From positions 45,862 to 109,861 of the forward strand of contig JAHBUC010000014.1 of the NCBI GenBank assembly GCA_019638275.1: 64,000 nucleotides of DNA. Direction: 5' to 3'. This document shows, piece after piece, positions 17,381 through 25,796 of the stretch. Within the stretch, counting starts at the first letter, position 1. Every line of letters starts with the position of its first letter. The translations under genes and the position numbers were made by a program. This DNA comes from Cyclobacteriaceae bacterium (GTDB lineage: Bacteria; Bacteroidota; Bacteroidia; Cytophagales; Cyclobacteriaceae). The notes under the pieces were generated by a model, which saw only the letters and a program-made list of their open reading frames with translations, was not told where the DNA came from and ran no database searches.

Positions 17381-18652
17381 TTAACGATGGATCGCCTTTT
17401 TAAAGATTTCAGCAAAGCGAAAAACCTCTTCAAAGGTATTGTAAAGCGGCACAGGTGCAACACGAATAACATTTGGCTCGCGCCAATCGGCAATTACCCC
17501 GGCTTTGGTCAGGGTGTTGAATACCTTCTTTCCATTTGTATTCATAAATATAGAAAGCTGACATCCCCGTTCATCAACCCTTTCAGGTGTTAAAATTGTA
17601 AAGCTTGTTTCGTGCGGGTCAATTTCTTTCAGCAAAAATTCAAGATAACCTGTTAACGCAATGCTTTTCCTACGCAGATTTTTAATGCCTGCTTGTTGAA
17701 AAATTTCCAATGAAGCCAGGTGTGCTGCTCCAGAAAGTATAGGGAAGTTGGAGAGCTGCCAGCCATCAACACCGGGCATCGGAACAAATCCCTTTTTCAT
17801 TTGAAAGCGTTCTTTTTCGTTGTGCCCCCACCAGCCCGAAAATCGGGGAAGATCAACATGCTTGGCATGACGTTCATGCACAAAGGCACCTGCAATGCCT
17901 CCCGGGCCCGAGTTCAAATATTTGTAGCTGCACCATACGGCAAAGTCTGCCCCATCGCGATGCAGGTTTAGCGGCACATTGCCCACTGCATGCGCCAGGT
18001 CAAATCCAGCATAGGCACCCGCTTTATGAGCGGCTTCTGTAATTTTTTTGATGTTGAAAAATTGGCCCGTGTAGTATTGAACGCCACCAAAGATAACAAG
18101 CGCCAGTTGTGCGGCATGTGTTTCAATCGCGTGTACAATATCTTCGGTGCGTAAGGTGTGTTCGCCTGTGCGTGGTTTCAGTTCAATCAGCGCCTCATCG
18201 GGATTTTGACCGTGCCATTTTAGTTGCGATTCAAATGCATATTGATCGGATGAAAATGCTCCGGCCTCGGTGATAATCTTGAAACGTTCTTTCGTTGGGC
18301 GGTAGAAGGAGACCATCATCAAATGAAGGTTGACGGTTAGTTGGTTCATAGCCACCACTTCCAACGGTTTAGCGCCAACCAATTGCGCCAACGCTTTTTT
18401 TGTAAACTTATGATAGTACAACCAAGGCCTGCGTGAATGCACATGACCTTCAACCCCGAGTTTTGCCCAATCTTGAAGTTCTTCGTTGATAAATTTCTTG
18501 GTCGACTTGGGTTGAAGTCCTAGTGAATTTCCGGTGAAGTAGATGGCTGGTTTTTTATTCACTTTTGGAAGAAGAAACTCATTCCGAAATTTTTTTAATG
18601 GATCGGTACGATCAAGCTGACGCGCAAAGGATAGGGAGTTTATAAAATTCAT
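17381..18652 (-). CDS. kynU: Kynureninase
   Basis: This PLP enzyme cleaves kynurenine or 3-hydroxykynurenine to (3-hydroxy)anthranilate and alanine. Motifs from the chosen start are YFTGNSLGLQPKS (38-50), FDLAHAVGN (217-225) with the PLP-contacting Asp/His, and the PLP lysine K244 in WCSYKYLNSGPGG. I place the start at 18652, where ATGA joins it to the stop of the PIN toxin gene; an in-frame Met at 18670 would add six residues and lengthen the overlap. The resulting 423 residues fit the family. The 4-base overlap implies that kynU translation may depend on the toxin gene's translation. With Kmo and HaaO it feeds 3-hydroxyanthranilate breakdown. Confidence 0.95.
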   Translation of the reverse strand: MNFINSLSFARQLDRTDPLKKFRNEFLLPKVNKKPAIYFTGNSLGLQPKSTKKFINEELQDWAKLGVEGHVHSRRPWLYYHKFTKKALAQLVGAKPLEVVAMNQLTVNLHLMMVSFYRPTKERFKIITEAGAFSSDQYAFESQLKWHGQNPDEALIELKPRTGEHTLRTEDIVHAIETHAAQLALVIFGGVQYYTGQFFNIKKITEAAHKAGAYAGFDLAHAVGNVPLNLHRDGADFAVWCSYKYLNSGPGGIAGAFVHERHAKHVDLPRFSGWWGHNEKERFQMKKGFVPMPGVDGWQLSNFPILSGAAHLASLEIFQQAGIKNLRRKSIALTGYLEFLLKEIDPHETSFTILTPERVDERGCQLSIFMNTNGKKVFNTLTKAGVIADWREPNVIRVAPVPLYNTFEEVFRFAEIFKKAIHR

Positions 18653-19065
18653 GACCAATACGTATTCCAATATTTTTGAGGTGAAATAATAGTAGTGTTA
18701 TAGAATTTCTTTATAGGAAAATGCCTGGTGTTTCCTGTTATAAGAAAATCAGCTTTACCTGCGTAGGCCAGGTCAAGAAATTTATTGTCGTCATAGTCGG
18801 GCAGTAGGTCAAATTGATGTTTAATAGATGTTTGTTCTGCCAGTGATAAAATGTTTTCCATAGTAATTTTTGACTCCTCCTGAAAGAGTGGATACTTCTC
18901 GAACTTTTTGTATCCAACTACCTGTCTGTATTCGGTTTTAACTTCAATAGAAATTAGAAGTATAGCCTTAGTCGGAATAATTAATTCTCTGATGATATTG
19001 CGAGGATGGCCTGCACTTAAAAATGAGGAGATAATTACATTTGTATCAACAACAAGTCTATGCAC
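18649..19065 (-). CDS. PIN-domain toxin, COG1569-like
   Basis: This is a putative toxin of a type II toxin-antitoxin pair, a PIN-fold ribonuclease. The first acidic residue lies in VVDTNVIISSFL (D7), another acidic site in LPDYDDNKFLDLA, and the closing motif ADFLITGNTRHF is characteristic of the COG1569 subfamily. The length of 138 residues is normal. The gene overlaps its antitoxin by 8 bases and kynU by 4 bases. Base composition is clearly more AT-rich than its neighbours: 15 of 60 bases at 18661-18720 are G or C, against 33 of 60 at 17821-17880 in kynU. This suggests acquisition by transfer and insertion into a kynurenine operon. Activity has not been shown; Mg-dependent RNA cleavage is the family expectation. 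Confidence 0.85.
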   Translation of the reverse strand: MHRLVVDTNVIISSFLSAGHPRNIIRELIIPTKAILLISIEVKTEYRQVVGYKKFEKYPLFQEESKITMENILSLAEQTSIKHQFDLLPDYDDNKFLDLAYAGKADFLITGNTRHFPIKKFYNTTIISPQKYWNTYWS

Positions 19066-19276
19066 CCTTTCTTACCTCATTAATGATTGTATCAATTTCT
19101 TTCTTAGTTATTTTGGAAAGACCTGAGCTTTTAGCTGCCTGAGCTGTGCGATCAAATTGTTCTTGAAATAAGACAGTCCTTACTTTAGCCTCCAGTAACT
19201 CAAAATCAATTTCCTTCCCTTTGATTTTGTATTTTTTCTTACTGGATGACTTTATTCTTACTTTCAGCGCTTCCAT
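19058..19276 (-). CDS. Antitoxin paired with the PIN toxin
   Basis: This 72-residue protein precedes and overlaps the PIN toxin by 8 bases, the standard order for an antitoxin. It has a very basic start (KVRIKSSSKKKYKIKGKEIDF) that may bind DNA, followed by helical stretches with ELLEAKVRTVLFQEQFDRTAQAA and a final helix with KKEIDTIINEVR that ends near the toxin. Bacterial COG1569-type toxins are often preceded by such short helical proteins. It probably neutralises the toxin and represses the pair. Position 42 bases after haaO means the haaO promoter may read through it. Its identity rests mainly on context. Confidence 0.65.
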   Translation of the reverse strand: MEALKVRIKSSSKKKYKIKGKEIDFELLEAKVRTVLFQEQFDRTAQAAKSSGLSKITKKEIDTIINEVRKGA

Positions 19277-19318
19277 AAATCTTCACACGTTTAGTAGTAT
19301 AAGATAATAAATTTCCCC

Positions 19319-19849
19319 TCACACAAATCGTGGATCAGCTTCCATTACCGCGCCACAATTTTTGCAGGTCCGTAACGCCTCCGATCCATAAAATTCCCGA
19401 AAGCGAGGAAGAAAATCTTTTTCAATATTGTCGAGGTGAAAGCGGTACTCGTGCAGTTTATTGTTGCATTTTTCGCAATACCATTGCAGGCCGTCCAATA
19501 TATTTTCTTCCGGACGCTTACATTCAATCACTAGTCCTACCGAATTGGCCGGGCGTTCAGGCCGATGGGGTACACGTGCCGGTAGTAAAAACATTTCACC
19601 TTGTTTGATGGGAATATCTACCGGTTTCCCGTCCTCCTGAATGCGGACATTAATATCGCCCTCAAGCTGATAAAACAGCTCTTCGGTTTCGTTGAAGTGA
19701 TAATCTTTACGGGCATTTGGCCCACCTACAATCATTACGATATAGTCACCCGCATCGGCATACAAATTTTTATTGCCTACAGGGGGCTTTAACAGGTCAC
19801 GGTTTTCAGTAATCCATTGGTTCAGGTTAAACGGTCTGCGAATGGGCAT
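19319..19849 (-). CDS. nbaC: 3-hydroxyanthranilate 3,4-dioxygenase
   Basis: This non-haem iron enzyme opens the ring of 3-hydroxyanthranilate to give 2-amino-3-carboxymuconate semialdehyde. It is a small cupin of 176 residues. The iron ligands H51, E57 and H95 and the four structural cysteines C125, C128, C162 and C165 (CEKC and CKNC, a rubredoxin-like site) fall at the same positions as described for the Cupriavidus metallidurans enzyme. The rubredoxin-like site is a feature of bacterial members. It heads the leftward run and faces the SDR gene across a short divergent region (19850-19936), so both directions may be co-regulated. Confidence 0.96.
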   Translation of the reverse strand: MPIRRPFNLNQWITENRDLLKPPVGNKNLYADAGDYIVMIVGGPNARKDYHFNETEELFYQLEGDINVRIQEDGKPVDIPIKQGEMFLLPARVPHRPERPANSVGLVIECKRPEENILDGLQWYCEKCNNKLHEYRFHLDNIEKDFLPRFREFYGSEALRTCKNCGAVMEADPRFV

Positions 19850-19936
19850 ATTTTTAAAAATTAATCGGTGATCAAAACAAGAATTGCTAATTTAAGAACA
19901 ATTCAAGGTAGTTTTAAACTTCTTTTCACAGGCAAT

Positions 19937-20722
19937 ATGAATCTCAATTTAACCGGAAAGCACGCGGTAGTATGTGGAAGCACACAAGGAATTGGAAAGG
20001 CTTCGGCCCTCGAATTGGCTGCGCTTGGCGCTTCGGTTACCCTGATGGCCAGAAATGAAGAAAAGTTGAAACAAACCCTGAAGGAGTTACCGGTTTCGGG
20101 TTCGCAAAAGCACGGTTACCTGGTGGCAGATTTTTCGGATACGGAGAACGTTAAACAGGTCATCGCCAGGCATGTTCAATCGAATAAAGTTCATGTACTG
20201 GTGAACAATACGGGAGGTCCTCCGGGTGGTTTAGCTATTGATGCGAAAGAAGAAGAATTTATCAGGGCTTTTACCGCGCACCTCATTTGCAATCAGCTGT
20301 TGGTGCAGGCGGTGGCGCCCGGCATGAAGGCAGAGAAGTACGGACGAATCATTAATATCATTTCAACCTCGGTAAAAATTCCATTGAAGGGATTAGGGGT
20401 AAGTAACACCATTCGTGGTGCAGTAGCCAATTGGGCAAAAACACTTTCAGTAGAGTTGGCGCCTTTTGGTATAACCGTTAACAATGTTTTGCCGGGGGCA
20501 ACGCTAACAAGTCGCCTGGAAGCTATTGTGCAGTTGAAGGCAGAAAAAACCGGTAAATCTTTTGAGGAGGTAATGAATGAAATGGTTAAAGAAATCCCTG
20601 CCAGTCGTATAGGCGATGCGCATGAGGTGGCTGCTGCTGTAGCTTTTTTAGCCACACCCGCAGCGGCTTATATCAATGGCATCAACGTGCCGGTGGATGG
20701 CGGACGAACAGGATCGTTATAA
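19937..20722 (+). CDS. SDR-family protein with substituted catalytic residues
   Basis: This is a short-chain dehydrogenase/reductase-type Rossmann protein of 261 residues. I chose the ATG at 19937 because it begins the first strand (MNLNLTGKHAVV); the ORF can extend to 19868 but that leaves only 18 bases for a divergent promoter. The cofactor loop reads GSTQGIG (14-20), and NNTGGPPGG (90-98) replaces the usual NNAG. Counting back from TLSVELAPFG, the YxxxK pair is S156 and R160, while a serine is present at 143/145. SDR subgroups with such changes exist and their catalysis is unclear. It leads the rightward half of the kynurenine cluster, so a role in handling ring-cleavage products is suggested by context only. 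Confidence 0.8.
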   Translation: MNLNLTGKHAVVCGSTQGIGKASALELAALGASVTLMARNEEKLKQTLKELPVSGSQKHGYLVADFSDTENVKQVIARHVQSNKVHVLVNNTGGPPGGLAIDAKEEEFIRAFTAHLICNQLLVQAVAPGMKAEKYGRIINIISTSVKIPLKGLGVSNTIRGAVANWAKTLSVELAPFGITVNNVLPGATLTSRLEAIVQLKAEKTGKSFEEVMNEMVKEIPASRIGDAHEVAAAVAFLATPAAAYINGINVPVDGGRTGSL

Positions 20723-20731
20723 AAATATGCT

Positions 20732-22807
20732 ATGAGGTATTTTCTCTTAGTTGGGTTTATTTTCTGCTCCATACTAGCTTCCAGTCAGTTGACTGAGTTA
20801 GTACATGAGGACTTCAAAGACAATCACCTGGGCTGGTATGAAGAGGCTGACGAGAAGCACAGCATTCGTGTAAAGAATGGTTACTATGAGATAATTGCAC
20901 CTGAAGGTGGATGGATGACTTATATCTTTCCTTTTCTTGATCAAGCGAAAGATTTTTCATTTGAAGCTACGTTCACACAGACAGAAGGCAGTACCGATAA
21001 TGGTTTTGGATTTATCTGGGGTTATGACGCTGCCACGAAGAAGATCAACAATTTTGTGGTGTCAACGAATGGTTATGCCAAGGTGTATTCATCAGATGAA
21101 AGCCGGAAGGATGCCAAAGAATGGAAACAGATTGAAGGCATAAAGTCTTTGGGGTTGCCCAACAAACTAAGAGTAGAGCAGCACAAAGGAATTATGAAAT
21201 TCTTCGTGAATGGAAAGGAGGAGTTTTCAATACCAAAATTGCCGTGGTATAGCCAGGCAATTGGATTTGTAACCTATACCAACATGCGCTTGCTTATCGA
21301 TGATTTTTCTTTGCGAAGCGATGTGCAAATCAATCTGCCTGGTGATTTTGTAAAGGGAATAAAGAAAATTAATCTTGGCAGCGGTGTCAATACTCCTTAC
21401 GATGAGGTAACGCCAAAAATTTCGGTTGACGGAAAGACCATTTTCTTTGCACGAAAGCATGCGCCTGAAAACCTGGGTGGAGTAGAGGATGCATCGGATG
21501 TGTGGTACAGCACAACAACCGATGGTATGGTATGGTCGAAAAGCAAAAATATGGGCGCGCCAGTCAATACGGATAAAGTTAACAACATTGCCTCCATTGG
21601 GCAGGATAACAACAGCATGTTGCTGGCAGCCAACAATGATTTTGAAATTTTTGAACGAACAACCACCGGTTGGCAAAGCGCAGGTATGCTGGGCATCCGG
21701 TATGAGAACGAGCACACTTATTTTGAAGCATCGCTCGCGGCAGATGGAAAGACGATGCTTTTTGCAGCAAAGAACAAAAAGAGTCTGTTCTATAATGAAG
21801 GCAGACAGGAGAAGGATTTGTTTGTTTCTATAAAGCAAAGTACCGGGCAGTGGAGTGAGCCGGTTAATCTTGGCCCAACTATTAACACCAGTAGCAACGA
21901 GGCTTCACCCTTTTTAGCGGCAGATGGAAAAACATTATACTTTGCTTCAGAAGGGCATCCGGGTTATGGTGGGTTGGATATTTTTATGAGTAAGCGAATT
22001 GGTGATTCATGGACGAACTGGACAAAACCCGTGAATCTTGGCCCTGAAATAAACACGTTTGGATTCGATGCCTACTACACCGTTCCGGCTTCGGGAGATG
22101 TAGCGTATTTGTGCACCTCAGCCGGTGGCTATGGTAAGTCAGATATCGTACAGATCAAGCTTCCGCAGTCTGTTAAACCCGACCCAGTCGTGTTGGTGTT
22201 GGGTAAAGTTTTAAACGCAAAGACACGGAGACCTGTTCAGGCTGATATTATTTTTGAGAACTTGGTTTCGGGTAAAGAAGCAGGCGAAGCAATTTCAGAC
22301 CCTGCCACTGGGGATTATCGAATTGCTTTGCCCTATGGTGTAAACTACGGACTGCATGCGCGGGCAAAGGGATATTTGTCAGTGAATGAAAACCTGGAAT
22401 TAGTTGATATAAAAAACTACACCGAGATAAACAAAAATTTATTGCTGGTGCCGATTGAAGTGGGAGAAGCCATTCAATTAAACAACGTATTTTTTGAGCA
22501 AGGCCGCCCGATTTTAAAACCTGAATCCTATCCTGAGCTTGATCGGTTGGTTGCGATATTAAAAGATAATCCAACGATGGAGATTGAATTGAGCGGCCAC
22601 ACGGATAATGTCGGTAACCCAAACAGCCTGGTGGTATTATCACAGGCGCGTGTTGGGGCCGTTAAGGATTACCTGGTAAAGAGTGGCATCGCTGTCTCGC
22701 GCATTACCGGTAAAGGATATGGTGCTGCTAAGCCTATGGTAAAAAATGATTCGGAAGAACACCGGAGGATGAACCGGAGGGTGGAATTTAAAGTGACGAA
22801 AAAATAG
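20732..22807 (+). CDS. OmpA-family protein with LamG-like and PD40 repeats
   Basis: This is an exported envelope protein of 691 residues. After a signal peptide (ending LASSQ) come a LamG/concanavalin-like region (about 25-200), a PD40-type beta-propeller (about 215-490; SVDGKTIFFARK, AADGKTMLFAAKN and AADGKTLYFASEG are its repeated D-G-K-T motifs), a carboxypeptidase-regulatory-like insert (about 495-570; LGKVLNAKTRRPVQADI), and a C-terminal OmpA domain (about 580-690; NNVFFEQG, ELSGHTDNVG, and RMNRRVEF), which binds peptidoglycan. It starts 9 bases after the SDR and ends 2 bases before the dehydrogenase gene, inside a catabolic operon, an unusual place for such a protein. A sensor or structural role is possible. 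Confidence 0.88.
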   Translation: MRYFLLVGFIFCSILASSQLTELVHEDFKDNHLGWYEEADEKHSIRVKNGYYEIIAPEGGWMTYIFPFLDQAKDFSFEATFTQTEGSTDNGFGFIWGYDAATKKINNFVVSTNGYAKVYSSDESRKDAKEWKQIEGIKSLGLPNKLRVEQHKGIMKFFVNGKEEFSIPKLPWYSQAIGFVTYTNMRLLIDDFSLRSDVQINLPGDFVKGIKKINLGSGVNTPYDEVTPKISVDGKTIFFARKHAPENLGGVEDASDVWYSTTTDGMVWSKSKNMGAPVNTDKVNNIASIGQDNNSMLLAANNDFEIFERTTTGWQSAGMLGIRYENEHTYFEASLAADGKTMLFAAKNKKSLFYNEGRQEKDLFVSIKQSTGQWSEPVNLGPTINTSSNEASPFLAADGKTLYFASEGHPGYGGLDIFMSKRIGDSWTNWTKPVNLGPEINTFGFDAYYTVPASGDVAYLCTSAGGYGKSDIVQIKLPQSVKPDPVVLVLGKVLNAKTRRPVQADIIFENLVSGKEAGEAISDPATGDYRIALPYGVNYGLHARAKGYLSVNENLELVDIKNYTEINKNLLLVPIEVGEAIQLNNVFFEQGRPILKPESYPELDRLVAILKDNPTMEIELSGHTDNVGNPNSLVVLSQARVGAVKDYLVKSGIAVSRITGKGYGAAKPMVKNDSEEHRRMNRRVEFKVTKK

Positions 22808-22809
22808 AT

Positions 22810-24252
22810 ATGGATAAAATCCTGAATTATATCAATGGTGAATTAATTGAGCCTCATTCAAAAAGTTATTTAGAGAATTATAATCCCGCTATAGGCAAGC
22901 CCTACAGCCTGGTGCCCGATTCCGATGCGCACGATGTACAACAGGCAACTGAAGCTGCGCAACGAGCCTTCGGTGCGTGGTCGGCTATGGCTATTGAAAA
23001 ACGTTCGGCTATTCTTCAAAAAATATCCAACCTGATTGATCGCGACCTGAATGAACTTGCGCTTGCGGAAAGTACCGATCAAGGGAAGCCGGTTAAGCTG
23101 GCCAAAGTGGTTGACATTCCACGGGCTTCAGCCAACATGCGGTTCTTTGCAACAGGTGCCATTCATTTTTCTTCGGAGGCACACATTACCGGACAAGAGG
23201 CAATCAACTATACTACACGAACTCCGGTTGGCGTAGCGGGGTGCATTTCTCCGTGGAATTTGCCGTTGTATTTATTCACCTGGAAAATTGCACCTGCACT
23301 GGCTGCCGGTTGTACGGTAGTGGCAAAACCTTCTGAGCTCACACCGATGACGGCCTTTTTGTTCTCCAAACTTTGCATCGAAGCTGGATTGCCAAATGGT
23401 GTACTGAATATTGTTCACGGCCTCGGACAGAAAACCGGTCAGGCCATTGTTGATCATCCTGATATTGTTGCCATTTCATTTACAGGTGGAACCGTTACCG
23501 GAAAAAAAATTGCTGCTACTGCTGCGCCTATGTTCAAAAAGCTTTCGCTTGAACTCGGTGGTAAAAATCCGAATATCATTTTTGCCGATTGTGATTTCGA
23601 ACAGGCACTACACACCTCCATACAATCTTCGTTTTCCAATCAGGGTGAAATCTGTTTATGTGGTTCGCGGATTTTTGTGGAGCGAAGTATTTTTGATCGC
23701 TTTGTTGAAGAATTTGTTTCGCGAACAAAGAAACTAACCGTAGGCGATCCCCGGGATGAACAAACCAAAGTTGGCGCACTGGTTTCTGAAGCACACATGA
23801 AAAAAGTACTGGGCTATGTTGACTTGGCAAAACAGGAGGGCGGAATAGTGTTGACCGGAGGAAAGCAGGTGAAGTTAAATGGACGCTGCGCTAATGGGTA
23901 TTTTGTAGAGCCAACCGTGATCACCGGACTGGATGCATTCTGCCGAACCAACCAGGAAGAAATTTTTGGCCCGGTGGTTACGATTATGCCTTTTGATGCT
24001 GAAGATGAAGTAATCGGGTATGCTAATAGCACGGGTTACGGTTTGTCCGCCACCATCTGGACAGAAAATTTAAAACGTGCTCACTGCGTTGCGGCACAGG
24101 TTAAAAGTGGAATCATTTGGATCAACTGCTGGCTCTACCGCGATTTACGCACCCCGTTTGGCGGCATGAAGCAAAGTGGTGTAGGGCGTGAAGGAGGCTG
24201 GGAAGCATTACGATTTTTTACGGAAGCGAAGAATGTGTGTGTGAAGATTTAA
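22810..24252 (+). CDS. 2-aminomuconate 6-semialdehyde dehydrogenase-type ALDH
   Basis: This cytosolic NAD-dependent dehydrogenase has 480 residues. The general-base E248 is in SLELGGKN, and the catalytic C282 in NQGEICLCGSR; the second cysteine C284 beside it is usual in the hydroxymuconic/aminomuconic semialdehyde dehydrogenase group. SPWNLPLYLFTWKIAPALA is also characteristic of it. In kynurenine catabolism it would oxidise 2-aminomuconate semialdehyde to 2-aminomuconate, after a decarboxylase (ACMSD) whose gene is not seen in this window. It follows the OmpA gene by 2 bases and a broken lipoprotein gene lies 10 bases downstream, so the genes appear to form one transcript. Confidence 0.88.
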   Translation: MDKILNYINGELIEPHSKSYLENYNPAIGKPYSLVPDSDAHDVQQATEAAQRAFGAWSAMAIEKRSAILQKISNLIDRDLNELALAESTDQGKPVKLAKVVDIPRASANMRFFATGAIHFSSEAHITGQEAINYTTRTPVGVAGCISPWNLPLYLFTWKIAPALAAGCTVVAKPSELTPMTAFLFSKLCIEAGLPNGVLNIVHGLGQKTGQAIVDHPDIVAISFTGGTVTGKKIAATAAPMFKKLSLELGGKNPNIIFADCDFEQALHTSIQSSFSNQGEICLCGSRIFVERSIFDRFVEEFVSRTKKLTVGDPRDEQTKVGALVSEAHMKKVLGYVDLAKQEGGIVLTGGKQVKLNGRCANGYFVEPTVITGLDAFCRTNQEEIFGPVVTIMPFDAEDEVIGYANSTGYGLSATIWTENLKRAHCVAAQVKSGIIWINCWLYRDLRTPFGGMKQSGVGREGGWEALRFFTEAKNVCVKI

Positions 24253-24262
24253 TTTAGAGAGA

Positions 24263-24996
24263 ATGTTCCGTGGATTATTGATTTTATTGCTTTTGTCTGG
24301 GTGTAGCCACTTAAGTGAATCAGACCCAAAGGGTCATTGGGTTTCATTGGGTTATTTTACAAATAGTAGTTATCAGACACTAGATATCAATGACTCTGCG
24401 GTCATTTTCAATAAATTGGGTCTATACACCGCTACTCTTGACTACTTTAATTCAGATAAAAATTACTTTGAGCTATTAGGTGGACACAATTCAATCTTTT
24501 TTCATGTGATTGGAGATACACTTCTTTTTGATGATGCTGGACTTGGTGATTCATTGTTTGTAAGAGTAGAAGAAAGTTTCTCTAAATCTAATGTTCTTTG
24601 TGATTTACATTTATCTATTGATTTGCCAATAGCTGAAAATGACTCCTACATCGAATTCACGAAAGACTCAATTGTCAGTTACATCAGTGTCGGAAAATTA
24701 AAATCTGGGTTTCGTTTGCTACCAGATGAAGTAAGAACTGACTCATTTCGAATTCAGGTTAATATGCTTTTATTAAAGTTGATGAATTAGACAACTTCAT
24801 CAAAATAGAGCGAGCAAAATTGGATGAAATAGACAGGGATAGATTAGTGATTGCAATTTTCGCAGATAAGAATGTTGAATGGGGCTATGTAAATCTAATT
24901 GTCGATACAATAAAGAAATTTTCTCCATCAAAAACTGTGTACTTAGCCTATTATAACGAGAATAATCAAAACTTTCTGTTTAAAGAGATGAATTGA
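24263..24996 (+). pseudogene. Frameshifted lipoprotein, ExbD-like C-terminus
   Basis: A 175-residue frame (24263-24790) begins with a lipoprotein signal, MFRGLLILLLLSGCSH (C14). It ends abruptly at KLMN. From 24778 the next frame reads on for 72 residues to TGA at 24994-24996, starting VDELDNFIKIERAK and containing RLVIAIFADKNVEWGYVNLI and SKTVYLAYY. A one-base deletion near 24773-24780 (TTATTAAAG) would join the two into an intact lipoprotein of about 243 residues. The second part resembles the periplasmic end of ExbD-type proteins (aD-x-x-v-x-y-G-x-v). The gene is AT-rich (20 of 60 G+C at 24361-24420) and lies 10 bases after the ALDH. A -1 slip at A_AAG is conceivable but not supported further. 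Confidence 0.6.
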
Positions 24997-24997
24997 T

Positions 24998-25747
24998 TTA
25001 ATTCTTTTCAACTAACTCTTCGTAATGATCCAAAATTTTTAAAAAATCCCCCTTATCATTAAAACTTAGTTTTGCCGCTTTTGCATAGGATTTAAGCTGC
25101 TGATAGTATGGAGCCGTCAACTCTTTAAAGGCATCGTCTCCGACTATCTTTGCTTTACTTTTACTTTTGGTATCAAACGAAAATGATCTCGGCTGCTCTT
25201 CGTAGGTTATTAGCATATATGGATTGATTTCACCTTCCATATCAATTAGGTACAGAATCTCTATTTGTTGCGCTACTGTTTTACTTACATATGAGTTGTT
25301 GGCTGTATTGTAGCCATACGTACTGAGAAATGTTGCATAAAGGGGGTCCCATGTTTGCCTGATCTTTAACTGTAAAGGATTTTCAGTTGCTATAACGGCA
25401 AAATTTTGCAGCTCTCTAATGACTTCAAAAAATTGTGGCCGTTTTATGCCTTTGGCATCCTCAACTTCAATGGAGTAAAATTTCCTATCGTGATCCCGAA
25501 TGGCATCGAAGTATTCAAATGCCAATACACTGCGTGGGGTGAATACCTGGGCACCTTTACCATCATCAAATCCAAGCACTCCCGATTTTGAATTGTATCG
25601 AACTACGCCCTTTATTGATTCACCTGATGTTAAGGTAATTTTTCCCTCACTCCATTCAATGTCATGCCCTAAAACCGTTATATCCTGCGAAACCGAGGAT
25701 ACAGTGTAACAAAGGTATAGAGCTGCTATGAAGAATACTTTTTTCAT
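24998..25747 (-). CDS. Exported hypothetical protein, 249 aa
   Basis: I do not recognise a function. The N-terminus is a signal peptide (MKKVFFIAALYLCYTVSSVSQ). The mature part starts with a strand-rich segment (about 30-110), including LTSGESIKGVVRYN, FDDGKGAQVF and LAFEYFD, a pattern seen in many Bacteroidota exported proteins of unknown role. The last 80 residues are basic and helical (KSKSKAKIVGDDAFKELTAPYYQQLKSYAKAA). There is no lipobox, no type IX sorting domain, and no catalytic motif. It is convergent with the frameshifted lipoprotein, the stops being 1 base apart. Confidence 0.6.
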   Translation of the reverse strand: MKKVFFIAALYLCYTVSSVSQDITVLGHDIEWSEGKITLTSGESIKGVVRYNSKSGVLGFDDGKGAQVFTPRSVLAFEYFDAIRDHDRKFYSIEVEDAKGIKRPQFFEVIRELQNFAVIATENPLQLKIRQTWDPLYATFLSTYGYNTANNSYVSKTVAQQIEILYLIDMEGEINPYMLITYEEQPRSFSFDTKSKSKAKIVGDDAFKELTAPYYQQLKSYAKAAKLSFNDKGDFLKILDHYEELVEKN

Positions 25748-25796
25748 GCGAGATCTGAATTAAGGTGGTAGATTGGGCGTCAATTTAGCATTTTGA

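Noticed and set aside
21227..21838. A 203-residue minus-strand frame inside the OmpA/PD40 gene
   Set aside because: The plus-strand frame carries repeated PD40 motifs and an OmpA end; the antisense frame has no recognisable domain.
24773..24780. Programmed -1 frameshift in the lipoprotein gene
   Set aside because: A_AAG is a weak slippery site, and no downstream stem or upstream Shine-Dalgarno stimulator is seen, so an indel is preferred.
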